Shown: positions 42,811-50,483 of the stretch, piece by piece
Numbering within the stretch: position 1 is the stretch's first letter
Layout: every line of letters starts with the position of its first letter
NCBI RefSeq assembly: GCF_008039615.1
Contig: NZ_VDUZ01000063.1
Location: forward strand, 1 to 50,483
DNA length: 50,483 bases
Direction of reading: 5' to 3'
Origin: Vineibacter terrae
GTDB taxonomy: Bacteria > Pseudomonadota > Alphaproteobacteria > Reyranellales > Reyranellaceae
Program-made: the position numbers and the translations under genes
Notes under the pieces: generated by a model
Told to the model about the DNA's origin: nothing
Databases searched by the model: none
Seen by the model: the letters and a program-made list of their open reading frames with translations, nothing else

Positions 42811-43017
42811 TCAGCGGGACACGGATGGGATCTGCACGGCGCCGTTGGTGGCGCAGAACTCGCGATAGGCCGCAGCGGGCAGGATCAGGTCGACCGACAG
42901 AAGCGGGTCGCCGACGGCGAACTCGAACTCGATGAAGCCATCGGCGCGGACCTGCGTCACACGCACGAAGCATTGTCGCGGATCGAAAGACGGTTTTCCG
43001 GCGTCACCGGCTGTCAT
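42811..43017 (-). CDS. dmpK: Phenol hydroxylase assembly protein DmpK
   Basis: The 68-residue protein matches DmpK/Pox[42 protein letters not shown] with the conserved Asp-Leu-Ile-Leu-Pro segment. DmpK is needed to activate the oxygenase, likely helping load iron. It is the first gene of the operon; GGGAGGA is eight bases upstream of the ATG, and a sigma-54 promoter lies a further 44 bases up. It is a little shorter than the pseudomonad proteins. Confidence 0.9.
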   Translation of the reverse strand: MTAGDAGKPSFDPRQCFVRVTQVRADGFIEFEFAVGDPLLSVDLILPAAAYREFCATNGAVQIPSVSR

Positions 43018-43060
43018 GGTTGCGTCCTCCCTCTATTGGACGTCTGTTTGACAGGCCGAT

Positions 43061-43077
43061 GGCAAGAGCCGTGCCAA
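43061..43077 (-). promoter_or_regulatory. Sigma-54 promoter of the dmp operon
   Basis: On the minus strand the sequence is TTGGCACGGCTCTTGCC, a near-consensus -24/-12 element (TTGGCACGnnnnTTGC), with GG and GC 10 bases apart. Transcription would start about 12 bases downstream, near 43048, giving a leader of about 30 bases before dmpK. Such promoters need an NtrC-type activator, and the adjacent gene encodes one with phenol-sensor residues. Confidence 0.88.
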
Positions 43078-43160
43078 GCCGGGTCGCGCGCGACAAAGGC
43101 ACGTCGTTTCTACGTTTTCCGAAAAGCACCGCTGCAGGCCGCGACGGCTGGCTGAATAAT

Positions 43161-43210
43161 TTCAAACAATCGGGCCCCGTCGCCGGTGGCGACGCTGTTC
43201 AAATCCAATC
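43161..43210 (-). promoter_or_regulatory. Candidate enhancer (UAS) pair for the phenol regulator
   Basis: Two similar words face the operon: TTCAAACAATC (43161-43171) and TTCAAATCCAATC (43198-43210). Read on the minus strand these are GATTG-TTTGAA and GATTG-GA-TTTGAA. They are about 38 bases apart and lie about 100 and 140 bases upstream of the -12, as expected for XylR/DmpR enhancers. A GTCGCC-GGT-GGCGAC palindrome (about 43179-43193) lies between them. The match to known DmpR sites is loose. Apart from these sites and the sigma-54 promoter I recognise nothing in the 314-bp gap 43018-43331. Confidence 0.45.
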
Positions 43211-43331
43211 AATCGCCCATGCTTGTCTTGTCCACACGGGCTTGCGCCTGCTTGTGCATGCAGCTGCGTGTTGTTTCGTTCCGGCGATTTGTGGCGTACG
43301 CTCCGCCGCAATCCAAGGGAGGGACGGCGGA

Positions 43332-45161
<1,830 letters not shown>

Positions 45162-45164
45162 CCG

Positions 45165-45344
45165 TCAGCCACCCATCAGCTGCTCGCCCAGCAGCGCGAT
45201 CAGGACGATCACCGCCGCCACGGCGACGCCGCCGATCGGCACGCGCCAGCGATCCTGGTGCCGGCCGAAGCGGGCCCACCACCAGATGGCGCCGGCGATC
45301 AGGGTGACATTCGCGATCAGGGCCACGAGGGTGAAATCGTTCAT
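45165..45344 (-). CDS. Small two-helix membrane protein, unknown function
   Basis: The 59-residue frame (ATG at 45344) has two hydrophobic helices, FTLVALIANVTLIAGAIWWWA and VAVAAVIVLIALLG, split by a basic loop RFGRHQDRWRVP. A longer form from 45380 adds 12 ordinary residues. I do not recognise it. It ends 3 bases from the regulator's stop and points toward it, so it is not in that operon. Confidence 0.5.
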   Translation of the reverse strand: MNDFTLVALIANVTLIAGAIWWWARFGRHQDRWRVPIGGVAVAAVIVLIALLGEQLMGG

Positions 45345-45423
45345 GGCCGCCAGACTAGGCGCTTTGACACGGGCCTGCACGCTCCCTTAGGCTGGCCCGG
45401 CAAAGCCTGCACAGGAGGGCCCT

Positions 45424-45864
45424 ATGCCCGCAACCCTGCTCGAGCATTACAACGTCTACTGCAAGGACCTGAAGAAGACGGTCGACTTCTACGAGAAGTA
45501 TGTCGGCCTGCGCGATGGCGAGCGGCCGCCCTTCCCGTTCCCGGGCGCCTGGATGTACGCCGGCGAGCAGGCCGTGCTGCATCTCGTGTCCGACAGCGGC
45601 CGCACCGACCAGGGCAGCGGCGCGATCGACCACATCGCCCTGCGCTGCACCGACCTGCGCGGCACGCTCGACCTGTTGAAGCAGGACAACGTGCCCCACA
45701 TGCTGCGCAAGGTGCCGGCACGGCCGCTGCAGCAGGTGTTCGTGCACGATCCCGACGGCATCCAGATCGAGATGAACTTCTGGGACGAGGAGCTGGTCGA
45801 GGGCGTGTCGGAGCACCGCGACGCCAGCGCGCCGGTCTTCCAGGCCGCGCCGGCCACGGCCTGA
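45424..45864 (+). CDS. VOC-family (glyoxalase/dioxygenase-like) protein
   Basis: The 146-residue single-domain protein shows the VOC pattern: LLEHYNVYCKDLKKTVDFYEKYVGLRDG, AIDHIALRCTDLRGTLDLL and VFVHDPDGIQIEMNFWDEE. The His in LEHYNV, His in IDHIAL and Glu in IQIEMNF would hold a metal. The 3' FWDEELVEG tail is a common end of uncharacterised members. Function cannot be assigned; possibilities are isomerase, lyase or dioxygenase-like. The upstream AGGAGGGCCC is a usable ribosome site. It is followed on the same strand by an HSL-family hydrolase. Confidence 0.85.
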   Translation: MPATLLEHYNVYCKDLKKTVDFYEKYVGLRDGERPPFPFPGAWMYAGEQAVLHLVSDSGRTDQGSGAIDHIALRCTDLRGTLDLLKQDNVPHMLRKVPARPLQQVFVHDPDGIQIEMNFWDEELVEGVSEHRDASAPVFQAAPATA

Positions 45865-45926
45865 CCCCAGACGCCGCGGTCGCATCCGTCCTCCCCCGGC
45901 CGGCCGGGTGGTGCTAAGGTCGCGGC

Positions 45927-47009
45927 ATGCTCGATTCGCCTGCCCTCGCCGCCCTGTTGCGAAGCCGCGCTGCGCTTCTGGCGCTGCGCGCGCCGCTGTC
46001 GTGGGTCAACGTCGCCACCGGCGCGCCGATCGTGATCGACGGCCAGACGCTGGACGCCCGCACCCAGTGGCTGCTCACCGTGTTCGAGAAGAGCAAGCGC
46101 CCCGAGATCCACGGCCTGCCGCTGCGCGACGCGCGGACCCAGTTCGACACCTACATGAAGGCGCTGTCGGCCTCGCTGCTGCCCATGGGCATGGGCGATC
46201 CGCCGATCGGCGAGATCGTCGACCGCACGATCCCCGGCCCGGCCGGCGCGCTGCCCATCCGGCTCTACCGGCCCGCCGACGCCGCGGCCAGCCGGCTGCC
46301 CGCGATCCTGTTCCTGCACGGCGGCAGCTGGACCCTGGGCAGCCTCGACGCCTACGACCTGCCGTGCCGCTTCCTGGCCAGCACGGCCGGCTGCCTGGTG
46401 ATGGCGGTCGACTACCGGCTCGCGCCCGAGCACAGGTTCCCGGCCGCCGTCGAGGACAGCCTGGCGGCGTGGCGCTGGCTGGCCGCCAACGCCGAGGCGA
46501 TCGGCGCCCTGCCGAAACGGCTGGTGGTGGCCGGCGATGCCGCCGGCGGCACCCTGGCCGCCGTGGTGGCGCAGCAGACGCGCGGCGAGGCGACGCCGCC
46601 GGCGCTGCAGCTGCTGCTCTACCCCATCCTCGACCTCGCGATGAGCACGCGCTCGTACGAGCTGTTCGGCGAGGGCTTCCTGACCACCCGCCGCAGCATG
46701 GAATGGACCCGCGCGCAGTACCTCGACGACCCGCTGGACGTCGATGACCCGCGCGTGTCGCCGCTGCGCGCCGACGACCTTGGCGGCCTGCCGCCGGCCC
46801 TGATCTACACCGCCGGCTTCGACATCGTGCGCGACGAAGGCGCGATCTACGCCGAGAAGCTGCGCGCCGCCGGGGTGCGGGTGGTGTACCGCAACTTCGA
46901 CAGCCTCATTCACGGCTTCGTGGGCATGCGCGGCGCCCTGCAGGCCGCCGCCCGCGCCATGGACGACGTCGTCGCCGGCCTGCGCCACGAGCTGGCCCAG
47001 CTCGGCTGA
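45927..47009 (+). CDS. HSL-family alpha/beta hydrolase lacking the catalytic serine
   Basis: The 360-residue protein is clearly a hormone-sensitive-lipase-type hydrolase: oxyanion motif HGGSW (131-135), YRLAPEHRFPAAVED, TAGFDIVRDEG (acid Asp299 or 303) and SLIHGFVGM (His329). At the nucleophile elbow the expected GDSAGG reads GDAAGG, so Ala205 (codon 46539-46541) replaces Ser. The acid and base are kept, so the loss is specific and the frame is otherwise intact. As an esterase it should be inactive. It could be a binding or regulatory protein, or a pseudoenzyme. The 23 N-terminal residues are hydrophobic but not a clean signal. Confidence 0.9.
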   Translation: MLDSPALAALLRSRAALLALRAPLSWVNVATGAPIVIDGQTLDARTQWLLTVFEKSKRPEIHGLPLRDARTQFDTYMKALSASLLPMGMGDPPIGEIVDRTIPGPAGALPIRLYRPADAAASRLPAILFLHGGSWTLGSLDAYDLPCRFLASTAGCLVMAVDYRLAPEHRFPAAVEDSLAAWRWLAANAEAIGALPKRLVVAGDAAGGTLAAVVAQQTRGEATPPALQLLLYPILDLAMSTRSYELFGEGFLTTRRSMEWTRAQYLDDPLDVDDPRVSPLRADDLGGLPPALIYTAGFDIVRDEGAIYAEKLRAAGVRVVYRNFDSLIHGFVGMRGALQAAARAMDDVVAGLRHELAQLG

Positions 47010-47113
47010 CGCAGGCCCGGCACGACCGCCCGGCGACACTGATCGTTGAACACGCCTTGCCCCGGTCCCGCCCGGCGTCCTAAACCAGGGATGCAGAACC
47101 GAGCGATGCCCGC

Positions 47114-47752
47114 ATGAGCACTTCCGACACGCTGGACGATCGTCCCGAACCGCCCGCCGCCGACTCCCGGCGCGCCCGCAAGAAGCTGGAGAACCGCGCC
47201 CAGCTGCTGGCGGCGGCGCGGGCGGTGTTCGCGGAGATGGGCTTCGGCGCCGCCAGCGTGCGCGACATCGTGCGCCGCACCGACCTGGCGACCGGCACCT
47301 TCTACAACTACTTCGAGGACAAGGACGCGATCTTCGAGGCCGTGGTCGGCGAGCTCACCGACGAGCTGGTGCGCCGCCACCGCGAGGGCCGGGCCCGGGC
47401 GCCGACCGCCGAGGCCTTCCTGCACGCCCATTTCTCGGTCTACTTCCACTTCGTGGCCGACGACCCCGAGCTGCTGGCGCTGGCGCGCAAGAACGTGACG
47501 GCGATCCGCACGCTGCTCGACAAGCCCGACGTGCGCACCCTGGCGCGCTGCCTCTACGACGACCTCAGGGACGCCATCCAGCGCGGCACCCTGCCGCCGA
47601 TCGACACCGCCCTGTTCGCGGCGGCGCTCTCGGGCGTTGCCTTCGAGATCTCGGTGATGATGATCGCCCGCGATCCCGTCGATGCCGATGCCGCCGCCGA
47701 CTTCGCCACCCGCCTGATGCTGGGCGGCCTCACCGGCATGGGGGCGACGTGA
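47114..47752 (+). CDS. TetR-family transcriptional regulator
   Basis: The 212-residue protein has a TetR DNA-binding N-terminus: LENRAQLLAAARAVFAEMGFGAASVRDIVRRTDLATGTFYNYFEDKDAIFEAVV. The C-terminal ligand domain is helical (PELLALARKNVTAIRTLLDKPDVRTLARCLYDDLRDA). A preceding disordered tail rich in Pro, Asp and Arg is common. It is 104 bases after the hydrolase gene and may control it, or a distant site such as 33863-33878. Ligand unknown. Confidence 0.92.
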   Translation: MSTSDTLDDRPEPPAADSRRARKKLENRAQLLAAARAVFAEMGFGAASVRDIVRRTDLATGTFYNYFEDKDAIFEAVVGELTDELVRRHREGRARAPTAEAFLHAHFSVYFHFVADDPELLALARKNVTAIRTLLDKPDVRTLARCLYDDLRDAIQRGTLPPIDTALFAAALSGVAFEISVMMIARDPVDADAAADFATRLMLGGLTGMGAT

Positions 47753-47765
47753 CGGCCAAATGACC

Positions 47766-47844
47766 GTCATCCCGAGCGTAGCGAGGGATCTCCTGCGGAC
47801 GGAACCTCAATCCTCAGGAGATCCCTCGCTTCGCTCGGGATGAC
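47766..47844. repeat. Intergenic palindrome of the GTCATCCCGAGCG family
   Basis: GTCATCCCGAGCGTAGCGAG and its inverse (CTCGCTTCGCTCGGGATGAC) enclose a short variable loop. It is the same unit as in the inverted-repeat arms at 3483-3633 and 4639-4806. It lies between the convergent tetR and FAH-family genes, a typical place for repeated extragenic elements that end or protect transcripts. Confidence 0.85.
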
Positions 47845-47890
47845 AGCGAAGATGCGTGGCTACGACACCCTGCGTGGGGAGGAAATAGCG

Positions 47891-48760
47891 CTACGCCCCC
47901 TGGGTGATGACGTTGCGCAGGACGCCGATGTTCTCGATCTCGACCTCGCAGACGTCGCCCGGCTTCAGCCAGGGCTGCGGCTTGCGCGCCATGGCCACGC
48001 CCGAGGGCGTGCCGGTGATGATCACGTCGCCCGGCTCCAGGGTCATGACCTTGCTGAGCTCGCTGACCAGCGTGGCGACGTCGAAGATCAGGTCGCCGGT
48101 GTCGCTGTCCTGCATCGTCTCGCCGTTGACCCGGGTCATGATGCGCAGCGGCGCGGCGCCCTTGGGCAGCTCGTCGGGGGTGACGATGTCGGGGCCGAAG
48201 CCGCCGGTGCCGTCGAAGTTCTTGCCCAGCGTGAACTGGGTGCCCGACTTGCGCTGCCAGTCGCGCACCGAGCCGTCGTTGAAGCAGGCATAGCCGCCGA
48301 CGTAGCCCAGCGCCCGCTCCTTGGCGATGTTGCGGCCCTTGCGGCCGATGATCACGGCCAGCTCCGCTTCCCAGTCGAGCTGATCGGAGTGGCTGGACCG
48401 CGGCATCTTGCCGTTGTGCGGGGTGAGCGTGTTGTTGAAGCGGCAGAACACCACCGGATAGTCCGGGATCGGGCTGCCGGTCTCCTCGGCATGCTTGCGG
48501 TAGTTCAGGCCGATGCACAGGATCTTGCCCGGCGCCGGGATCGGGGGCAGGTACTTGGCCGACTTCTCCGAAACCACGGCACCGGCCTTGGGCTTGGCGC
48601 AGGCCTTGGCGATTGCGTCGCGGACGGACTTCCCACCGGCCAGGATCTCGACCACCGATTTCGGCCCCCGTGGCATCTGCTTGCTGAGGTCGAGGATCTG
48701 GCCGTCGACCTTGACGCCGACGACGGCCTTGCCATCACGCTGGATGGTGCACAGACGCAT
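47891..48760 (-). CDS. Fumarylacetoacetate-hydrolase-family protein
   Basis: The 289-residue protein matches the FAH family: PGKILCIGLNYRKHAEETG, DWEAELAVIIGRKGRNI (metal-binding acids), DGSVRDWQRKSGTQFTLGKNFDGTGGFGPDIV and GDVIITGTPSGVAM. Members hydrolyse or decarboxylate acylpyruvates or act as hydratases in aromatic breakdown; the substrate here is unknown, but its nearness to dmp genes fits a ring-cleavage product. GGGAGAAG precedes the ATG at 48760; the longer frame to 48805 is rejected. It is 66 bases downstream of glcF on the same strand. Confidence 0.92.
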   Translation of the reverse strand: MRLCTIQRDGKAVVGVKVDGQILDLSKQMPRGPKSVVEILAGGKSVRDAIAKACAKPKAGAVVSEKSAKYLPPIPAPGKILCIGLNYRKHAEETGSPIPDYPVVFCRFNNTLTPHNGKMPRSSHSDQLDWEAELAVIIGRKGRNIAKERALGYVGGYACFNDGSVRDWQRKSGTQFTLGKNFDGTGGFGPDIVTPDELPKGAAPLRIMTRVNGETMQDSDTGDLIFDVATLVSELSKVMTLEPGDVIITGTPSGVAMARKPQPWLKPGDVCEVEIENIGVLRNVITQGA

Positions 48761-48826
48761 GCTCTTCTCCCTGAGGTTCCGGTGCGCGAACGCGCGGGCG
48801 CACAATCGCGCGCAGCCGATACATGG

Positions 48827-50197
48827 TCAAGCCGCGACGGTGGCGGCGAGCGAAAACCCGCGCCCTTCAAGCGCCGCGGGCAGCGGACCGCCGCTCGCCC
48901 AGTCGAGCAGCGCGACGGTGTGCGCCAGCGGGATCGCGGTGCCGCTGCCGATCTGACCGATGCAGCCGAAATTGCCGGCAGCGATCAGGTCGGGCGCCAC
49001 GCGATCGATATTGGCGACCTTGCGATCGCGCAGGGTGCGCGACAGGCCGGGCTGCAGGATCTGGTACGTGCCCGCCCAGCCGCAGCACAGATGCCCCTCG
49101 GGCACGTCCTTGACCACGAAGCCTGCGGCGCGCAGCAGCGCCCTGGGCGGCTCGGTGAGCTTCTGGCCGTGCTGCATCGAGCAGGCGGCGTGATAGGCCA
49201 CCACCACGGGCGTGCCGTCGGCCCGCACCGGCCGGCCGGCCGGCCGCAGCTCGCTCGGCGCCAGCACCTCGCTGACATCCCTGGCCAGCGCCGCCACCCG
49301 CGAAGCGGCCGCCTGCCATTGCGGGTCCTCGGCCAGCAGGTGGCCGTAATCCTTCAGCGTCGTGCCGCAACCCGAGGCGTTGGCGACAACGGCGTCGAGC
49401 GGCCCGTCGAGCGCGTCGATCCAGGCCGCGATGTTGGCCCGCGCCAGGTCGCGCGCCGCTTCCCGCTCGCCGACATGCAGCACCGAGGAGCCGCAGCAGC
49501 CGGCGCCTGGAGCGATCACCACCTCGATGCCGTGCCGGGTCAGCAGCCGCACCGTGGCCTCGTTGACATCGGGCGCCAGCACCTGCTGGCCGCAGCCGTT
49601 CATCAGCGCCACGCGCCTCTGGCGCGCGCCGGCGGCGGCGAAAACCTGCGGCCGGTCGACCGCGGACGGCGGCGGCAGCGATGCCGGCACCGCGTCCAGC
49701 ATGGCCCGCAGCCGGCGCCAGAAGGTGGCGCCGCCGGCATCGCGGCTGACATCCGGCAGCAGCGGCGCCAGCGGCTTGGCCAGCCGGCCCAGCACCAGCG
49801 CCCAGCGGAACAGGCGTGGATTGGGCATCAGCACACCCAGCATCCGGCGCAGCAGCCGATCGCCCCAGGGCCGGCGGTAGGTGGCCTCGATATGCGCCCG
49901 GGCATGGTCGACCAGGTGCATGTAGTTCACGCCCGACGGGCAGGTGGTCATGCAGGCCAGGCAGGACAGGCAGCGGTCGATGTGCCGCGCGTCCTGGGCG
50001 GTCGCCGGCCGGCCCTGCTCCAGCATCTGCTTGATGATGTAGATGCGCCCGCGCGGGCTGTCGCGCTCGTCGCCCAGGGTGACGTAGGTCGGACAGGTGG
50101 CGGTGCAGAAGCCGCAATGCACGCACTTGCGCAGGATCGTATTGGCGGTCGCGATGTCGGGGTCGGCAAGCTGGGCCGGGGTGAAATGAGTCTGCAT
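48827..50197 (-). CDS. glcF: Glycolate oxidase iron-sulfur subunit GlcF
   Basis: The 456-residue protein has two ferredoxin-type [4Fe-4S] motifs, CVHCGFCTATCPTY and CLSCLACMTTCPSG, and two C-terminal CCG-type motifs (GAGCCGSSV, LCCGWAGTY) of heterodisulfide-reductase-like domains. It transfers electrons from the FAD subunits GlcD/GlcE to the quinone pool during glycolate oxidation. Normally glcE and glcD lie upstream on the same strand, but here the IS1182-like element begins 20 bases before the ATG. Either those genes are beyond the element or the operon has been split; I cannot see which. Confidence 0.94.
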   Translation of the reverse strand: MQTHFTPAQLADPDIATANTILRKCVHCGFCTATCPTYVTLGDERDSPRGRIYIIKQMLEQGRPATAQDARHIDRCLSCLACMTTCPSGVNYMHLVDHARAHIEATYRRPWGDRLLRRMLGVLMPNPRLFRWALVLGRLAKPLAPLLPDVSRDAGGATFWRRLRAMLDAVPASLPPPSAVDRPQVFAAAGARQRRVALMNGCGQQVLAPDVNEATVRLLTRHGIEVVIAPGAGCCGSSVLHVGEREAARDLARANIAAWIDALDGPLDAVVANASGCGTTLKDYGHLLAEDPQWQAAASRVAALARDVSEVLAPSELRPAGRPVRADGTPVVVAYHAACSMQHGQKLTEPPRALLRAAGFVVKDVPEGHLCCGWAGTYQILQPGLSRTLRDRKVANIDRVAPDLIAAGNFGCIGQIGSGTAIPLAHTVALLDWASGGPLPAALEGRGFSLAATVAA

Positions 50198-50216
50198 GAC
50201 TGACGCCTCGGCCTAG

Positions 50217-50483
50217 CAGCCTGTCGGACTTGAGCCGAGAGCTGGAATGAGATTCATTATCGAGGGTTGATATTGGCTCGAGCCGGCGTGGTTGTGATGA
50301 GTAATTTCCGCCAAGTTGATCGTCAGACCGATTTTTTGCTGCCGCCGTCGGTGGATGAGTGGCTTCCGGAGCGTCACCTGGCGCGGTTCGTGGTCGAGGT
50401 GATTGATCGGCTGGACCTGTCTTGCATGGTGAAGTCGTATCGCGGCTCGGGGTCGGCATCGTATCATCCGAGCGTGCTGCTGG
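50217..50483 (+). mobile_element. Left end of an IS1182-like insertion sequence (window edge)
   Basis: The element's outer end appears to begin with CAGCCTGTCGGACTTGAGCC at 50217. The palindrome CTAG (50213-50216) lies immediately outside and may be the target. An 80-bp lead runs to the transposase start. The right end is outside the window. Insertion upstream of glcF may have cut it off from its promoter or partner genes. Confidence 0.7.
50297..50483 (+). CDS. IS1182-family transposase, N-terminal part (window edge)
   Basis: The first 62 codons read as QVDRQTDFLLPPSVDEWLPE, then RHLARFVVEVIDRLDLS and YRGSGSASYHPSVLL. The phrases LLPPSVDEWLPERHLARFV and YRGSGSASYHP are standard for the N-terminal DUF772-type domain of IS1182/IS5-like transposases. 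The catalytic part is outside the window. A GTG one codon upstream of the ATG at 50297 is an alternative start. Confidence 0.85.
   Translation, partial: MSNFRQVDRQTDFLLPPSVDEWLPERHLARFVVEVIDRLDLSCMVKSYRGSGSASYHPSVLL

Noticed and set aside
47840-50203. A 787-codon plus-strand frame across the FAH and glcF genes
   Set aside because: It has no motifs and is opposite two strongly recognised genes.

Overview
The window is high-GC DNA that most resembles the chromosome of a free-living alphaproteobacterium. I base this on codon use, on two TRAP solute transporters and a Bug/TctC binding protein, on families of intergenic palindromes built around GTCATCCCGAGCG, and on a DmpR/sigma-54 phenol regulon. 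Rhodospirillales or Reyranella-like is a low-confidence guess. Mobile DNA lies at both edges: the last codons and right end of an IS5-family element (1-121), and the left end and first 62 codons of an IS1182-like element (50217-50483).

Region 1 (about 1-14,970) is accessory. It holds two small membrane or exported proteins, a luciferase-like monooxygenase, and a Phd/PIN toxin-antitoxin pair with a readable promoter and operator. Next comes a metallo-beta-lactamase-fold gene enclosed by imperfect inverted repeats of about 150 and 168 bp. A complete type I Zorya anti-phage system follows on the minus strand (zorA-zorB-zorC-zorD, 12287 to 4860). A DUF3987 gene follows, whose reading frame runs on through a mosaic of palindromic repeats.

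Region 2 (14,875-24,180) is a solute-uptake block: a MetE-C-like protein, TRAP system 1 (P-Q-M), a Bug/TctC binding protein, a Kelch protein, and TRAP system 2 (P-Q-M). Region 3 (24,189-27,741) is housekeeping-like: an Asp/Glu racemase-family protein, a CinA-type molybdopterin-binding protein, a type I methionine aminopeptidase and a RadC protein with an N-terminal extension.

Region 4 (27,805-32,690) holds a LysR regulator with a CmcJ/NvfI-like oxidoreductase downstream. Divergently transcribed are a VOC-family (extradiol-like) protein and an FAD-dependent aromatic hydroxylase. It ends at a truncated SDR gene.

Region 5 (32,687-45,161) is a phenol-degradation regulon on the minus strand: the six-subunit phenol hydroxylase (dmpKLMNOP), a ferredoxin (dmpQ), catechol 2,3-dioxygenase (dmpB), 2-hydroxymuconic semialdehyde dehydrogenase (dmpC), hydratase (dmpE) and decarboxylase (dmpH), then an acyl-CoA dehydrogenase. 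The divergent regulator (dmpR/mopR) keeps the phenol-binding His/Trp and the zinc ligands at the DmpR/MopR spacing. A near-consensus sigma-54 promoter and a candidate pair of enhancer sites lie between the regulator and dmpK. The lower-pathway genes dmpF, dmpG and dmpI, and the hydrolase dmpD, are not in the window.

Region 6 (45,165-50,483) has a small membrane protein, a VOC protein, an HSL-family hydrolase that has lost its catalytic serine, a TetR regulator, a fumarylacetoacetate-hydrolase-family protein and glcF, with the IS1182-like element just upstream of glcF. I found no rRNA, tRNA or CRISPR array. The one recognised defence system, Zorya, is of a described type. The less-explained items are the inverted-repeat-bounded MBL gene, the repeat-extended DUF3987 gene and the serine-less hydrolase.
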